64,000 nt of DNA from Streptococcus parasanguinis (GTDB lineage: Bacteria; Bacillota; Bacilli; Lactobacillales; Streptococcaceae), in NCBI GenBank assembly GCA_905188195.1, contig CAJJKY010000003.1, forward strand, positions 90,756 to 154,755, written 5' to 3'. The notes beneath the pieces are model-generated. The model saw only the letters and a program-made list of their open reading frames with translations, was not told the origin of the DNA and ran no database searches. The first letter of the stretch is position 1; the number at the start of each line of letters is the position of its first letter. Position numbers and translations under genes: made by a program. Positions 8,380 to 17,512 of this stretch are shown in pieces.

Positions 8380-10008
8380 TTATTTATATTCTGGATACCA
8401 TTTCAAATCACGTACCGCTTTAGCCATATCTGTTTCTTGAGCACGCGCAAGACCTTGTTCTTGCGCTTTTTTAGCAACTGCTTCTGCTACTTTGATAGAA
8501 ACATCAGCTACATACTTGAATGGAGGTAAGACTGGTGCTCCTGGTTCGCCTGGATTGACAATCCCACTCAATGAATGTGCGGCTGCTCCAATCATTTCAT
8601 CCGTCAAAAGACTCGCTTCAGAAGCCAGCATACCAAGTCCAAGACCTGGGTAAATCAGGGCATTATTCGCTTGACCAATCACGTAGTCCACACCTTTATA
8701 GGAAACTGTACCAGCTGGAATTCCTGTTGCAACAAATGCTTTCCCGTCTGACCATTCGATCAAATCTTTGGCACTTGCCTCAGCTAGTTTGGTCGGGTTT
8801 GACAATGGGAAAATGATAGGACGTTCAGTGTTTTCACACATAGCTTCTACAATTTCTTTTGTGAAAGTATTCGGCTGAGTTGAAGTTCCCACAAGAATGG
8901 TTGGTTTAACCGTCTTCACTACTTCAAGAAGGTCCGTCAACTGATCTGCATTGGCAAAATCAGAACGTTTCTTAGCAAATGGTTTTTGTTGCGGCGTTAA
9001 GTCATCCATATCATCAAAAAGGAGACCTTGTTTGTCGACCATAAAGAAGCGTTTATAAGCTTCTTCTTCAGGTAGACCTTCACTAACCATTTCACGAAGG
9101 ACACGAGAAGCAATCCCTGCACCAGCAGTCCCACCACCATAGCAGAGATAAACTTGATCCGTTAATTTTTCACCTGTAATATCCAATGCCCCAAAGATCC
9201 CACCTAGGGTAACAATACCAGTTCCTTGGATATCATCGTTAAAGGTTGGGATTTGCTTCCGGTATTTTTCAAGGATGTTAGCAGCATTTAAGCGACCAAA
9301 ATCTTCCCAGTGCAGATAGAGTTTAGGGAAGAGGCGTTCTGCAGTTTGAACAAATTGATCGATAAAATCATAATAACGATCTCCACGCACACGTTCGTGA
9401 CGATTTCCTAAGTAATTAGGATTGTTACGCAATTCTTCACGGTTGGTACCTGCATCAATGACCAAAGGAAGCACCGTTGAAGGATCGATTCCTGCAGCTC
9501 CAGTATAGACCATCAATTTCCCAACAGAAATATCAACACCATTTGTACCCCAGTCACCAATACCGAGAATACCTTCTGCATCTGTCACAACAATAAGACG
9601 AATTTCACGGTCCCCTGCTGCATTTTTCAAAGTTGCTTCGATATTTTCAGGATGATTGATATCAAGATATGCGGCATATTGTGGATCTACAAAGAGATCG
9701 CTATACCCTTCAATGGTATCAGCAATAGTTGGATCATAGACAATTGGGTTAAACTCTTCCAAATGTTGAGCAAATAGGTAGTAAAATAGAGTACGATTTG
9801 TATTAAAAATTTCCATTAGGAACAAACGTTTTTCCAAATCATTAACCTTTGTTTGCATTTGCGCATAAGTTTGCGCTGCTTGTTCTTCAATGGTTTGAAC
9901 GTAAGGTGGCAAAAGGCCAATGAGACCTAATTTCTGACGTTCCTCCAAGGTAAAGGCAGTTCCTTTATTGAGGAAAGGGTTGTTTAAAATATCATGTGCA
10001 GTCATCAT
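8380..10008 (-). CDS. mleS: Malolactic enzyme (NAD-dependent, malic enzyme family)
   Basis: A 542-residue enzyme converting L-malate to L-lactate and CO2, which consumes a proton and protects against acid. The malic N-terminal domain includes the segment around LIVVTDAEGILGIGDWG. The FNDDIQGTGIVTLGGIFGAL stretch and the following Rossmann domain bind NAD. The length matches streptococcal malolactic enzymes (about 540) rather than the shorter oxaloacetate-decarboxylating MaeE type (about 390). Two tandem ATG codons follow the SD AAGGAGG. Clustering with an AEC permease and a LysR regulator supports the assignment. Confidence 0.9.
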   Translation of the reverse strand: MMTAHDILNNPFLNKGTAFTLEERQKLGLIGLLPPYVQTIEEQAAQTYAQMQTKVNDLEKRLFLMEIFNTNRTLFYYLFAQHLEEFNPIVYDPTIADTIEGYSDLFVDPQYAAYLDINHPENIEATLKNAAGDREIRLIVVTDAEGILGIGDWGTNGVDISVGKLMVYTGAAGIDPSTVLPLVIDAGTNREELRNNPNYLGNRHERVRGDRYYDFIDQFVQTAERLFPKLYLHWEDFGRLNAANILEKYRKQIPTFNDDIQGTGIVTLGGIFGALDITGEKLTDQVYLCYGGGTAGAGIASRVLREMVSEGLPEEEAYKRFFMVDKQGLLFDDMDDLTPQQKPFAKKRSDFANADQLTDLLEVVKTVKPTILVGTSTQPNTFTKEIVEAMCENTERPIIFPLSNPTKLAEASAKDLIEWSDGKAFVATGIPAGTVSYKGVDYVIGQANNALIYPGLGLGMLASEASLLTDEMIGAAAHSLSGIVNPGEPGAPVLPPFKYVADVSIKVAEAVAKKAQEQGLARAQETDMAKAVRDLKWYPEYK

Positions 10009-10397
10009 GTGACCTCCTTATTAGTTTATTTTATTATACCACTTATTTGCATTAAATGACACTTTGTTCTATATATGATACAATATGAATGAATCAGTCA
10101 ATGAAAGTTCAGGCGATACAACCGAAAATGATGCGATTTCAAAAGATAACAAAATAATAGGCTTATCCATCACTTCCTAGATAGTCATAGTCATCTCTTA
10201 AAAAAGCCTGTTCCTTTCCACCTTTTAGAAGGTTATTCTCATCAAAAGATCCACTGTTTTCAGGTATTCTTTTTTCTTCTTATGATGATCAATACCTATA
10301 AAAACCATAGATAATAAATCCAAAATATGTTTGTTATAAGATACTTTGTTTTGTTTAAGGTGTTATTTTTGTCATTTAAAACTTGTATTCTGGTTAC
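10009..10397. other. Gene-free stretch upstream of mleS
   Basis: It holds the mleS promoter at its left end. A short open frame at 10085-10180 lacks an SD site. The remainder is A+T-rich and shows no convincing gene. A possible start for the XRE gene (TTG at 10383) lies at the right end. Confidence 0.5.
10033..10041 (-). promoter_or_regulatory. Extended -10 promoter of mleS
   Basis: The minus strand reads TGG-TATAAT about 25 bp before the start codon. A weak -35 (TGTCAT) lies 17 bp further upstream, which suits an activator-dependent promoter. Confidence 0.65.
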
Positions 10398-10748
10398 ATG
10401 AAAACAAAACATTATTTACAACGGTATATAGCGCAAAAGGTCAAATATTTGCGAAAAAAACAAAACATGAGTCAAGAGGAGCTATCGGAACGGGCAGATC
10501 TTGGATTAAAATACATCAATCAATTGGAAAATCAAAACGTGAATCTGACCATTCACAGTCTTGAAAAAGTCATTTCTGCTCTTGAGTTAACGCCTGAAGA
10601 ATTCTTCAATTTTAATTCACTTGAATCATCTTCAGATCCTAACGACAATCTTTCACTTAAGAGAGTAAATATGAAAATTAAGCAACTTCCAGTTGGAAAA
10701 AGGGAGAAGATCCTAACGATTTTCGAAGATCTTTTAGATAGCCTTTAA
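10398..10748 (+). CDS. XRE family transcriptional regulator
   Basis: A 116-residue protein (from ATG 10398) with a Cro/C1-type helix-turn-helix at about 9-66, including MSQEELSERADLGLKYINQLE and a second-half pattern SLEKVISALELTPEEFF. The C-terminal 50 residues are polar and unassigned. A TTG codon at 10383 would add five residues; neither start has a clear SD site. It lies between mleS and mleR, which could tie it to acid or malate control, but no target is evident. Confidence 0.8.
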   Translation: MKTKHYLQRYIAQKVKYLRKKQNMSQEELSERADLGLKYINQLENQNVNLTIHSLEKVISALELTPEEFFNFNSLESSSDPNDNLSLKRVNMKIKQLPVGKREKILTIFEDLLDSL

Positions 10749-10859
10749 TGGTCCTCTGACTCACCTCAGATTGTAACAAACAAAAAATCATATAGTCAAA
10801 TTAGCTATCACGGATAATTTTTGCTTATCCATGTCTGTCTATTTAGAAGAGGGAGCCCA

Positions 10860-11735
10860 ATGAATCTTAAGGACTTTTATTATTTTCTTGATCTTAGTCA
10901 ACAGCAATCCTTTACTGGGGTTGCCCAAAAACACGGGATCAGTCAACCATCCGTTTCCTATGCGATTAAACGACTAGAAAAGGAATTTCACTGTCCATTA
11001 ATCGCGCACGATCCTTCTCATCGTACTTTCAAATTGACGCCCCAAGGAGAAATCTTGCTACGACATATTCAAAAGGTCTTACCTGAGATTCAAGGGGCCA
11101 AAAAAGAGATCCTCCGGAGTCTCTCTCAATTCAATACGGTTGGTTTCCCACCAATCATCATTGACTATCTTGTCCGAAAACAACCCGCCTTTATCAGTAA
11201 TGTTGCAGCTCTTCAAAGTATCCATCCTGTCCAAGAAGGATCTGTTGAACTTTTAGAAATGCTTTCCAAAGGAGAACTAGATGCTAGTTTTTTAGGGAGT
11301 TTAGAACCGATTAAAGATCATCGCTTCCAGGTAAGAGAAATGGCCAAACGAGATCTCTTCTATATCCTTCATCACAACCATCCACTAGCCTCAAAAAAAG
11401 TATTACAATTTTCAGACGTCATCGATGAAGATTTTATCATTCCAGACGAGCACTTTGTTCATTTAAAAGCCTTTGAACAGTTGAATGAGCGCTATCACCA
11501 TGAGGCTACGCCCTTCTTTCAGACGGATGATATTCAGCTTCTAAAACAACTCCTTCGTAAACAAGTGGGGATCAGTTTACTAGCAGATCTTGCACTAACA
11601 GATGGTGAAGAAGAACTGATCGCGATTCCGATGGCAGAAAATGAACGGATCAGCTTTTACGTTTCACTAGTTGAACCGAAGGAAAGTAATCTCAAACCGG
11701 AGGTCATCCAATTCTTTGAAAAATTACTAAACTAG
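10860..11735 (+). CDS. mleR: LysR family regulator, MleR-like
   Basis: A 291-residue LysR-type regulator. The start at ATG 10860 is preferred over an upstream frame because GAGGGAG precedes it and MNLKDFYYFLDLSQQQSF is a typical LysR N-terminus. The wHTH contains HGISQPSVSYAIKRLEKEF, and the periplasmic-binding-like effector domain follows from about residue 90. In lactic acid bacteria MleR activates the malolactic genes in response to malate or acid. Here it is oriented away from mleS with the XRE gene in between. A terminator follows. Confidence 0.82.
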   Translation: MNLKDFYYFLDLSQQQSFTGVAQKHGISQPSVSYAIKRLEKEFHCPLIAHDPSHRTFKLTPQGEILLRHIQKVLPEIQGAKKEILRSLSQFNTVGFPPIIIDYLVRKQPAFISNVAALQSIHPVQEGSVELLEMLSKGELDASFLGSLEPIKDHRFQVREMAKRDLFYILHHNHPLASKKVLQFSDVIDEDFIIPDEHFVHLKAFEQLNERYHHEATPFFQTDDIQLLKQLLRKQVGISLLADLALTDGEEELIAIPMAENERISFYVSLVEPKESNLKPEVIQFFEKLLN

Positions 11736-11829
11736 TCGTAGTCTTTGTTCTTAGTGCTAATGCAGAAACATAAAAAAAGTGACTAGCTAGTATTTTTTAC
11801 GACTAAAAAATAGAGTAGAAATGCCGATA

Positions 11830-11870
11830 AAATAAGGATTCCTGCAAATTTATGGGAATCCTATTTTCTT
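11830..11870 (+). terminator. Terminator after mleR
   Basis: AAGGATTCC and GGAATCCTA pair across a short loop and are followed by TTTTCTTTT. Confidence 0.75.
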
Positions 11871-11976
11871 TTGCACACTTTGTATATTTAAATTATTTTG
11901 TGAATATTTTTCTTGTTCGGTTTTTTATCAATAATTAGGGATATAAAAGTCGACAAAACCCTTGATTATTATACCG

Positions 11977-12005
11977 TTGACAAGTTTTTCAAAAACCTGT
12001 ATGAT
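11977..12005 (+). promoter_or_regulatory. Consensus promoter of the VWA surface protein
   Basis: The -35 is TTGACA (11977-11982), the spacer 17 bp and the -10 TATGAT (12000-12005). The ATG at 12001 lies inside the -10 box, so translation must begin further downstream. Confidence 0.85.
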
Positions 12006-12036
12006 AGAAAAAAGTTTATTAAAAAGGGGACGTATT

Positions 12037-13467
12037 TTGAAAAAATATACTATTTCACGTAAACAAACTTTAACTTTAGCTTCCGTTGTTTTAGGAACTG
12101 TCTTCACAGGAACGACTATTGCTTCTGCTGACGACGTTGCACCTAGCACAAGTCAAGCTGCTCCTACAGCTACTACAGCAGCAAAATCACCTATCACCAC
12201 TGCAACAGAAGAAATCAATGCCAAAGCCAATGCCCCAGTTGTTCCTGCTGATAAAGCAAAAACTGGAGATGTCATCGCTGTGGATGTCCAAAAAACAGGC
12301 CCAGCTACTAAAACAGACGGTGGAGATACAACCACTACTTCAACAGCAACCATCAAAACCACTAGCTTAGCCGATCCAAACACACCTGTGGGCACTTCAA
12401 AACCAGTCTCTTCAACTAAGACAGCTACATCCACAAAAGAAACAGCTGACTACACTGAGACAACTACAGAAACTGTCAATAAAACAACTGTAGTCGAAGT
12501 GACAAAAGAAGCAGATATCGTCAATAAAAAAGAAGTCCAAGCAACATCCGACATCGTCTTTGTCATTGATAAATCAACTTCGATGGATTCACATATCAAT
12601 GATACAATGAAGAACGTTGAGACCTTTGTTCGTAATTTATCTGCAAAAAATATCCAAGCACGCTTGGGATTGGTTGCATTTGAACGATCAGATCGTATAC
12701 AATACTTTAATTTTAACGGATCAAAATTCACAACGGATCCAGAAAGTTTTATTTCTGCTCTGAAAACTATCAAAACCTATGGTGGTTATGAAAACACCAC
12801 TGTTCCATTGCGCCACATCGCTACTTCAGAGTACTACAACTGGGGCACCGGAACAAACAATCATCGATTTGCATTCGTCATTACAGACGAGCCAATCGAT
12901 ATGAATACTCCATATAAGAATCCTCTCCCATCAAAAGAAGAAACTCTTCAATCATTGAAGGCAGCGAATATTTCCTTAACAGTTGTAGGACGCACAGTAG
13001 ACCAGTCTGACTTTGCTCCATTGGTCAATGGAACAAATGGTCTCTACTTAGATATCGACAAAAACTTTGCTGACTTGTTGAACGTTCAATTTGCCAATAA
13101 AGTCGTTGAAACTGTCCAAAAAGGTCGTGTCTTCAAGGTACAAACAGACAAGTATGAGTTGATCTCAAAAACTCATCGTGTGGCGAAAGTAAAACCACAA
13201 ACTCCTAGCATCCAAACGCCTGCAACACCGACCCCTACCCCTCAAAAACCAGCTGTTGTAACACCTGCGAAACCGACAGTATTCACACCAGCTAAAAACG
13301 AGCCTGCCAAAACAGCAGTCTATATCGCACCAGCAGCTCTTCCTCAAAAAGCAGCAAGTCTTCCAAATACAGGAAGCAAAAACTCCATTGCTTTGACGAC
13401 TCTTGGTCTTGGTTTTCTTAGCATGGGTGCTGCCTTCGGCCTCTCTCGTAAAACAAAGAAAGACTAA
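12037..13467 (+). CDS. VWA-domain LPXTG-anchored surface protein
   Basis: A 476-residue sortase substrate. The TTG start at 12037 is chosen because AGGGGA precedes it by 6 bp and the promoter excludes the earlier frames. A signal peptide (about 1-30, ending near IASAD) is followed by a Thr/Ala-rich linker to about 165. The von Willebrand A domain (about 170-345) has its MIDAS motif in IDKSTSMD, near residue 178. A Pro/Thr-rich wall-spanning stretch (TPTPTPQKP) leads to LPNTG near 442, a hydrophobic helix and the tail RKTKKD. VWA domains bind host matrix proteins and often sit at pilus tips; no sortase or pilin gene is nearby. Probably an adhesin. Confidence 0.87.
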   Translation: MKKYTISRKQTLTLASVVLGTVFTGTTIASADDVAPSTSQAAPTATTAAKSPITTATEEINAKANAPVVPADKAKTGDVIAVDVQKTGPATKTDGGDTTTTSTATIKTTSLADPNTPVGTSKPVSSTKTATSTKETADYTETTTETVNKTTVVEVTKEADIVNKKEVQATSDIVFVIDKSTSMDSHINDTMKNVETFVRNLSAKNIQARLGLVAFERSDRIQYFNFNGSKFTTDPESFISALKTIKTYGGYENTTVPLRHIATSEYYNWGTGTNNHRFAFVITDEPIDMNTPYKNPLPSKEETLQSLKAANISLTVVGRTVDQSDFAPLVNGTNGLYLDIDKNFADLLNVQFANKVVETVQKGRVFKVQTDKYELISKTHRVAKVKPQTPSIQTPATPTPTPQKPAVVTPAKPTVFTPAKNEPAKTAVYIAPAALPQKAASLPNTGSKNSIALTTLGLGFLSMGAAFGLSRKTKKD

Positions 13468-13471
13468 TATG

Positions 13472-13503
13472 AAAAAGCCTAATCATCTGATTAGGCCTTT
13501 TTA
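13472..13503 (+). terminator. Terminator after the VWA protein gene
   Basis: AAGCCTAATCA pairs with TGATTAGGCCTT, with one bulged base, and is followed by a T run directly after the stop codon. Confidence 0.8.
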
Positions 13504-13589
13504 GCTCTGTACGAATGATTCCTGTTTGCCATTTTCATCAGGAATGTTAGATTCTTCAACTTCTACCAAAAGATTCTTGTCCTCCACTA

Positions 13590-13598
13590 TGATATAAT
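13590..13598 (+). promoter_or_regulatory. Extended -10 promoter of the helicase gene
   Basis: TGA-TATAAT lies 26 bp before the start codon. No good -35 is present at the usual distance, consistent with an extended -10 promoter. Confidence 0.65.
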
Positions 13599-13623
13599 AG
13601 GGACAGTACAAGGGAGGAAACCA

Positions 13624-16338
13624 ATGTTACAAGAACTAGCCTTTACAGGTCAATGGAGACACTATCAAAAACGCGTTCTCGATAAGAGCGACGCTTTTAT
13701 GGCAGATGGCCACCTGCATTTGGTAGCAGCTCCTGGCTCTGGAAAAACAACCCTGGGAATCGAATTTATCAGACGCTTTGGCCAGCCAACCCTGATCTTG
13801 GCTCCTACGGTCACCATTCGTCAGCAATGGGTGGACCGGATTATCCAAGCATTCTTGAGTGATGAAAGCCAAGCGGAGCAATTGATCTCTCAGGACCTCA
13901 AACATCCTAAGCTGATTACAGTGGCTACCTATCAGGCCCTACACAGCGCCGTGAACCAAGTCGTCGGTCAATCACAAGCTGAGGATACCGATGACCAGGC
14001 AGAGATTGAAACATTTGATTTCAAAGGCTTTGATATCTTTACTACTTTCAAATCCATCTCACTCGGGACCCTTTGTTTAGATGAGTGTCATCACCTGCGC
14101 AATGAATGGTGGAAGAGTTTGGAAGCCTTTCGTCAGGCCTTCCCAGACTTAAAGATGATCTCCCTTACCGCCACCCCGCCCTATGAAGGGGATCCTGCCC
14201 TTTGGGATCGCTATATCCGCATGTGTGGTGAGATCGATGAGGAAATTACGGTTCCCGAATTGGTCAAGGAAGATACCCTTTGTCCCCACCAAGACTATGT
14301 CTACTTTGCCTTTCCAACCAAGGAAGAGCAAGAGCAATTGGATGCCTTTAGCCAACAAAAGAATGCTCTCTTGCAACAACTGACTTCCGATCCCCTCTTT
14401 TGCCAACACCTCCAAAACTGCCAAGCCTTATCTGGTCAGATCAGCGACGATGAATTGCTCAATGAGCCCAAGTATCTCTCTGCTACCCTGATCTTTCTTC
14501 GAAGCAAGGGAATCGCCTTTCCCAAACGTTTCCAGGACCTTTTAGGAGCCAAGAAACTACCTGCTTTCACCCTGGACTGGCTTGAAATTCTCCTGCAAGG
14601 CCTGCTCTTTCAGGTGCCTCACTGGTACAATCTACCTGAGGAATACGAGAAGCAACTGCTTCATGAATTAAAAGCAGCCAGCTTGATCGATCGAAAACAA
14701 GTCAAACTGGTCCGCAACAAAAAACAAGACCTTCTGCTCAACCAATCCCTCGGAAAACTAAATGCCGTCCGAGAAATTTTCAAGGCCGAACACCAGGCTC
14801 TTGGAAGCCGACTGCGCCAACTGGTGCTAACAGACTATATTCGTCAAGACTTTGAAGTTCATCTAGGGGACAAGGAGGCCCAATTCACTCAGTTGGGAGT
14901 TCTCTCCTATTTTGAATCCATTCGCAGAGAAAGCCTAGAGCTAACGACTCCTCCTGCCATCGCTGTCCTAACAGGTAGTATCGTCATCATCCCGACAGTT
15001 GCTAAGCCAAGACTAGAAGAGCTTCTTGGAGGGAATCGACTGACTTACCAAAACGTCGGCCAATTATCTCCTGATGACTTTCTCAAGGTTCGCTTGGTTG
15101 GTTCTCAACATGATTTGGTGACAGCTGTGACCCAGCTCTTTCAAGAAGGGCTCATCCAGGTTGTCATTGGAACCAAATCCCTTCTAGGAGAAGGCTGGGA
15201 TGCTCCTTGCGTTAATTCCCTAATCCTAGCGAGCTTTGTCGGTAGTTTCATGCTCAGCAACCAAATGCGAGGCCGTGCCATCCGAGTGTGGCCTGAGGAT
15301 CCAGACAAAACTAGTAACATCTGGCACCTGGTCTCCATTAATCTTTCCCTAAAGAAATGGTATGAAAAGTCCGATCTTGAAAAGGAAGAGATCGAAGCCA
15401 TCACTGATCAGTTGAAAGAATACAGTCCTGATCTGGAGCTCTTAGAAAGACGGATGAAACAATTTTTAGGTCTCCATTACAAGGAGCCCTTCATCGAATC
15501 CGGTATCGAACGCCTAGCCTTTGACAATATCCGCTATACCAAAAAACAGTTGCAGAAACTCAATGAAGAAACCTTAGAGCGCTCCACCCATCGTCAAGAA
15601 CTCCGAGATGGCTGGCAAAAAGCCCTGCCGATTGTTGAGAATATGGAGATTGCAAATGAGGTCCAAGTGGATAAACACTTCCTGCCTCTGGCCCTATTCT
15701 TCGATGCCAGAAAGCTGGCTCGTTGGCTGACGGCCGCCACTTTGACCGATGCTTTCGCCAACCTTTTTTACTATTCACATAGAGGAGGAGGGAATAAAGC
15801 GTCTCTAATTCTTCTATTCGTTTTAGCTGTTCTCGCTCTCCTTGCCTGGCTCCGCTACTATCTCTATAAGAGCCCTTATAAACGGTTAGAGGTCTTTGGA
15901 CAAGCTATTCACCAAGCCTTGCTCCTCTCTGGGCATATTCAAACCCAGGAGACCCGTATCCAAGTCGTACGAGACAGAAAGGATGCCATCAACACGCTGA
16001 TCTATTTGAAGGGCGGAACCATGCGGGAGAAGGAACTCTTCTCGCAAACTATGATCGAGTTTTTCGCGCCGATTGAAAATCAGCGCTATATCCTGAAAGC
16101 ACAGGAAAAAGTATCCGATCAGACAGAATATTTCGCTGTACCAAGCCTCTTTGACAAACGGAAAGAGGATGCCCAAGCCTTTGTGGAGCAAATCCGAAAG
16201 AGCCTAGGCAAGTATACCCTCGTCTATACCCGAAGTGCGGAAGGTCGTGCTATTCTCCTTGATGCGCGCATTAAGGCCTTAGCCAACAAACAAGAGCGTA
16301 CCTTCACCAAGAAACAAGTGATGTCGGATTTGAAATAA
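13624..16338 (+). CDS. DEAD/DEAH-box superfamily 2 helicase with C-terminal membrane segment
   Basis: A 904-residue ATPase of the ResIII/SF2 type. Motif I is APGSGKTT (about 37-44), motif Ia is LAPTVTIRQQW, motif II is LDECHH, motif III is SLTATPP, and motif VI is QMRGRAIRVWP in the second RecA lobe. A long insertion between the lobes (about 220-400) has no recognisable domain. Near residues 720-745 a hydrophobic segment (ASLILLFVLAVLALLAWL) predicts membrane association, unusual for a helicase. The last 150 residues are unassigned. SD GGGAGG; monocistronic. The arrangement resembles solitary defence or DNA-processing helicases, but no nuclease or methylase is adjacent, so the role is open. 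Confidence 0.85.
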   Translation: MLQELAFTGQWRHYQKRVLDKSDAFMADGHLHLVAAPGSGKTTLGIEFIRRFGQPTLILAPTVTIRQQWVDRIIQAFLSDESQAEQLISQDLKHPKLITVATYQALHSAVNQVVGQSQAEDTDDQAEIETFDFKGFDIFTTFKSISLGTLCLDECHHLRNEWWKSLEAFRQAFPDLKMISLTATPPYEGDPALWDRYIRMCGEIDEEITVPELVKEDTLCPHQDYVYFAFPTKEEQEQLDAFSQQKNALLQQLTSDPLFCQHLQNCQALSGQISDDELLNEPKYLSATLIFLRSKGIAFPKRFQDLLGAKKLPAFTLDWLEILLQGLLFQVPHWYNLPEEYEKQLLHELKAASLIDRKQVKLVRNKKQDLLLNQSLGKLNAVREIFKAEHQALGSRLRQLVLTDYIRQDFEVHLGDKEAQFTQLGVLSYFESIRRESLELTTPPAIAVLTGSIVIIPTVAKPRLEELLGGNRLTYQNVGQLSPDDFLKVRLVGSQHDLVTAVTQLFQEGLIQVVIGTKSLLGEGWDAPCVNSLILASFVGSFMLSNQMRGRAIRVWPEDPDKTSNIWHLVSINLSLKKWYEKSDLEKEEIEAITDQLKEYSPDLELLERRMKQFLGLHYKEPFIESGIERLAFDNIRYTKKQLQKLNEETLERSTHRQELRDGWQKALPIVENMEIANEVQVDKHFLPLALFFDARKLARWLTAATLTDAFANLFYYSHRGGGNKASLILLFVLAVLALLAWLRYYLYKSPYKRLEVFGQAIHQALLLSGHIQTQETRIQVVRDRKDAINTLIYLKGGTMREKELFSQTMIEFFAPIENQRYILKAQEKVSDQTEYFAVPSLFDKRKEDAQAFVEQIRKSLGKYTLVYTRSAEGRAILLDARIKALANKQERTFTKKQVMSDLK

Positions 16339-16359
16339 GAATTTATTTCACAATAAAAG

Positions 16360-16395
16360 AAAAGTCTAGTAGTTTCATTTCTACTAGACTTTTTC
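16360..16395. terminator. Bidirectional terminator between the helicase and adh genes
   Basis: AAAAGTCTAGTAG and CTACTAGACTTTTT form a strong hairpin shared by two convergent genes. Confidence 0.85.
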
Positions 16396-16396
16396 A

Positions 16397-17434
16397 TTAC
16401 TCAAGCACAATCATAGCCTTAATAGTCTTGCGTTCATCCATGTCTTTATAGGCTTGATCAATCTCGTCCAAGCTATAGCTATGGGTGAAGACGCGTCCTG
16501 GATTGATGTCGCCATCAAGAACTGCCTTGAGCAAGAACTGTTTGTCATAGGTGGTAACAGAGGCTGCTCCACCTGCCACGGAAATATTTTGGGCAAAGGT
16601 GGATCCAAGCGCACGATTATTGTAGTGAGGAACACCGACGAAGCCTAAGTGACCACCATTATGAAGAACCCCAAGAGCTTGATCGACCGCTGCCGCGGTA
16701 CCGACACATTCAAGAGCGGCATCTGCTCCTCCACCAAGGATTTCACGGACCTTGGCGATGCCTTCTTCCCCACGCTCCGCAACAACGGCTGTCGCTCCAA
16801 ATTCTAAAGCCATTTGTTGGCGATCTTCGTGACGGCTCATGAGGACAATTTGTGATGCACCCCGCATCTTAGCTGCAATGACAGCACATTGGCCAACAGC
16901 ACCGTCACCAATGACCACGACTTTGTCACCTTTTTGCACATCTGCTACACGCGCCGCATGATAGCCCGTCGGCATGACATCTGCTAGCGTCAAGAAGGAT
17001 TTAAGCATAGCTTCTGTATAATCAGAAGGTTGCCCTGGAATTTTGACAAGAGCCCAATTGGCAAAGTGGAAACGGATGTACTCTGCTTGAACCCCGTCAG
17101 ACCAGTTGGTGCCAATATGGCGGTCACAAGTCCCATCATAGCCAGCACGACAGGCATCACACTCCCCACAACCATGGGTGAAAGGCGCGATGACAAAGTC
17201 TCCTGGCTTAACCGTTGTAATGGACTCACCGATTTCTTCGACGATCCCAATGGCTTCGTGGCCACTATTTTGATGACCTGCTTCAATATCTGGATTGCGG
17301 TAACTCCATAGATCGGATCCACAGACACAGGTGCGAACGATGCTAATAATGACATCATCTGGCGCTTCGATGTGTGGACGCTCCACTTCTACAAGGCCCA
17401 CTTGCCCAGCTTTTGTATAAACTGTTTTCTTCAT
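16397..17434 (-). CDS. Zinc-dependent alcohol dehydrogenase (medium-chain)
   Basis: A 345-residue MDR-superfamily oxidoreductase. Catalytic zinc ligands are in CVCGSD and GHEAIG, and the structural zinc site is CGECDACRAGYDGTC. A Rossmann motif VVIGDGAVGQCAV follows near residue 173. NAD(P)-dependent oxidation or reduction of small alcohols and aldehydes in the cytoplasm is expected. It lies 78 bp downstream of czcD on the same strand, and an alcohol dehydrogenase also occurs close to czcD in pneumococcus, so zinc-linked expression is plausible. The exact substrate is unknown. Confidence 0.85.
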   Translation of the reverse strand: MKKTVYTKAGQVGLVEVERPHIEAPDDVIISIVRTCVCGSDLWSYRNPDIEAGHQNSGHEAIGIVEEIGESITTVKPGDFVIAPFTHGCGECDACRAGYDGTCDRHIGTNWSDGVQAEYIRFHFANWALVKIPGQPSDYTEAMLKSFLTLADVMPTGYHAARVADVQKGDKVVVIGDGAVGQCAVIAAKMRGASQIVLMSRHEDRQQMALEFGATAVVAERGEEGIAKVREILGGGADAALECVGTAAAVDQALGVLHNGGHLGFVGVPHYNNRALGSTFAQNISVAGGAASVTTYDKQFLLKAVLDGDINPGRVFTHSYSLDEIDQAYKDMDERKTIKAMIVLE

Positions 17435-17512
17435 AGGAACAACCTACTTTCTATTGCTTACTTATCTACAGTATACACTTTTTATCGAGCTTCTACTCAT
17501 ACCAACTCGTCA

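Noticed and set aside
10085..10180. 31-codon frame starting MNESVNESSGD
   Set aside because: No SD site at the start, no recognisable product, and only chance promoter-like boxes close by; could be a remnant but cannot be supported.
13624..16338. Helicase as part of a DISARM, Zorya or restriction-modification island
   Set aside because: No methylase, nuclease, PLD or partner gene is adjacent; the hsdS fragment 5 kb away is only a remnant.
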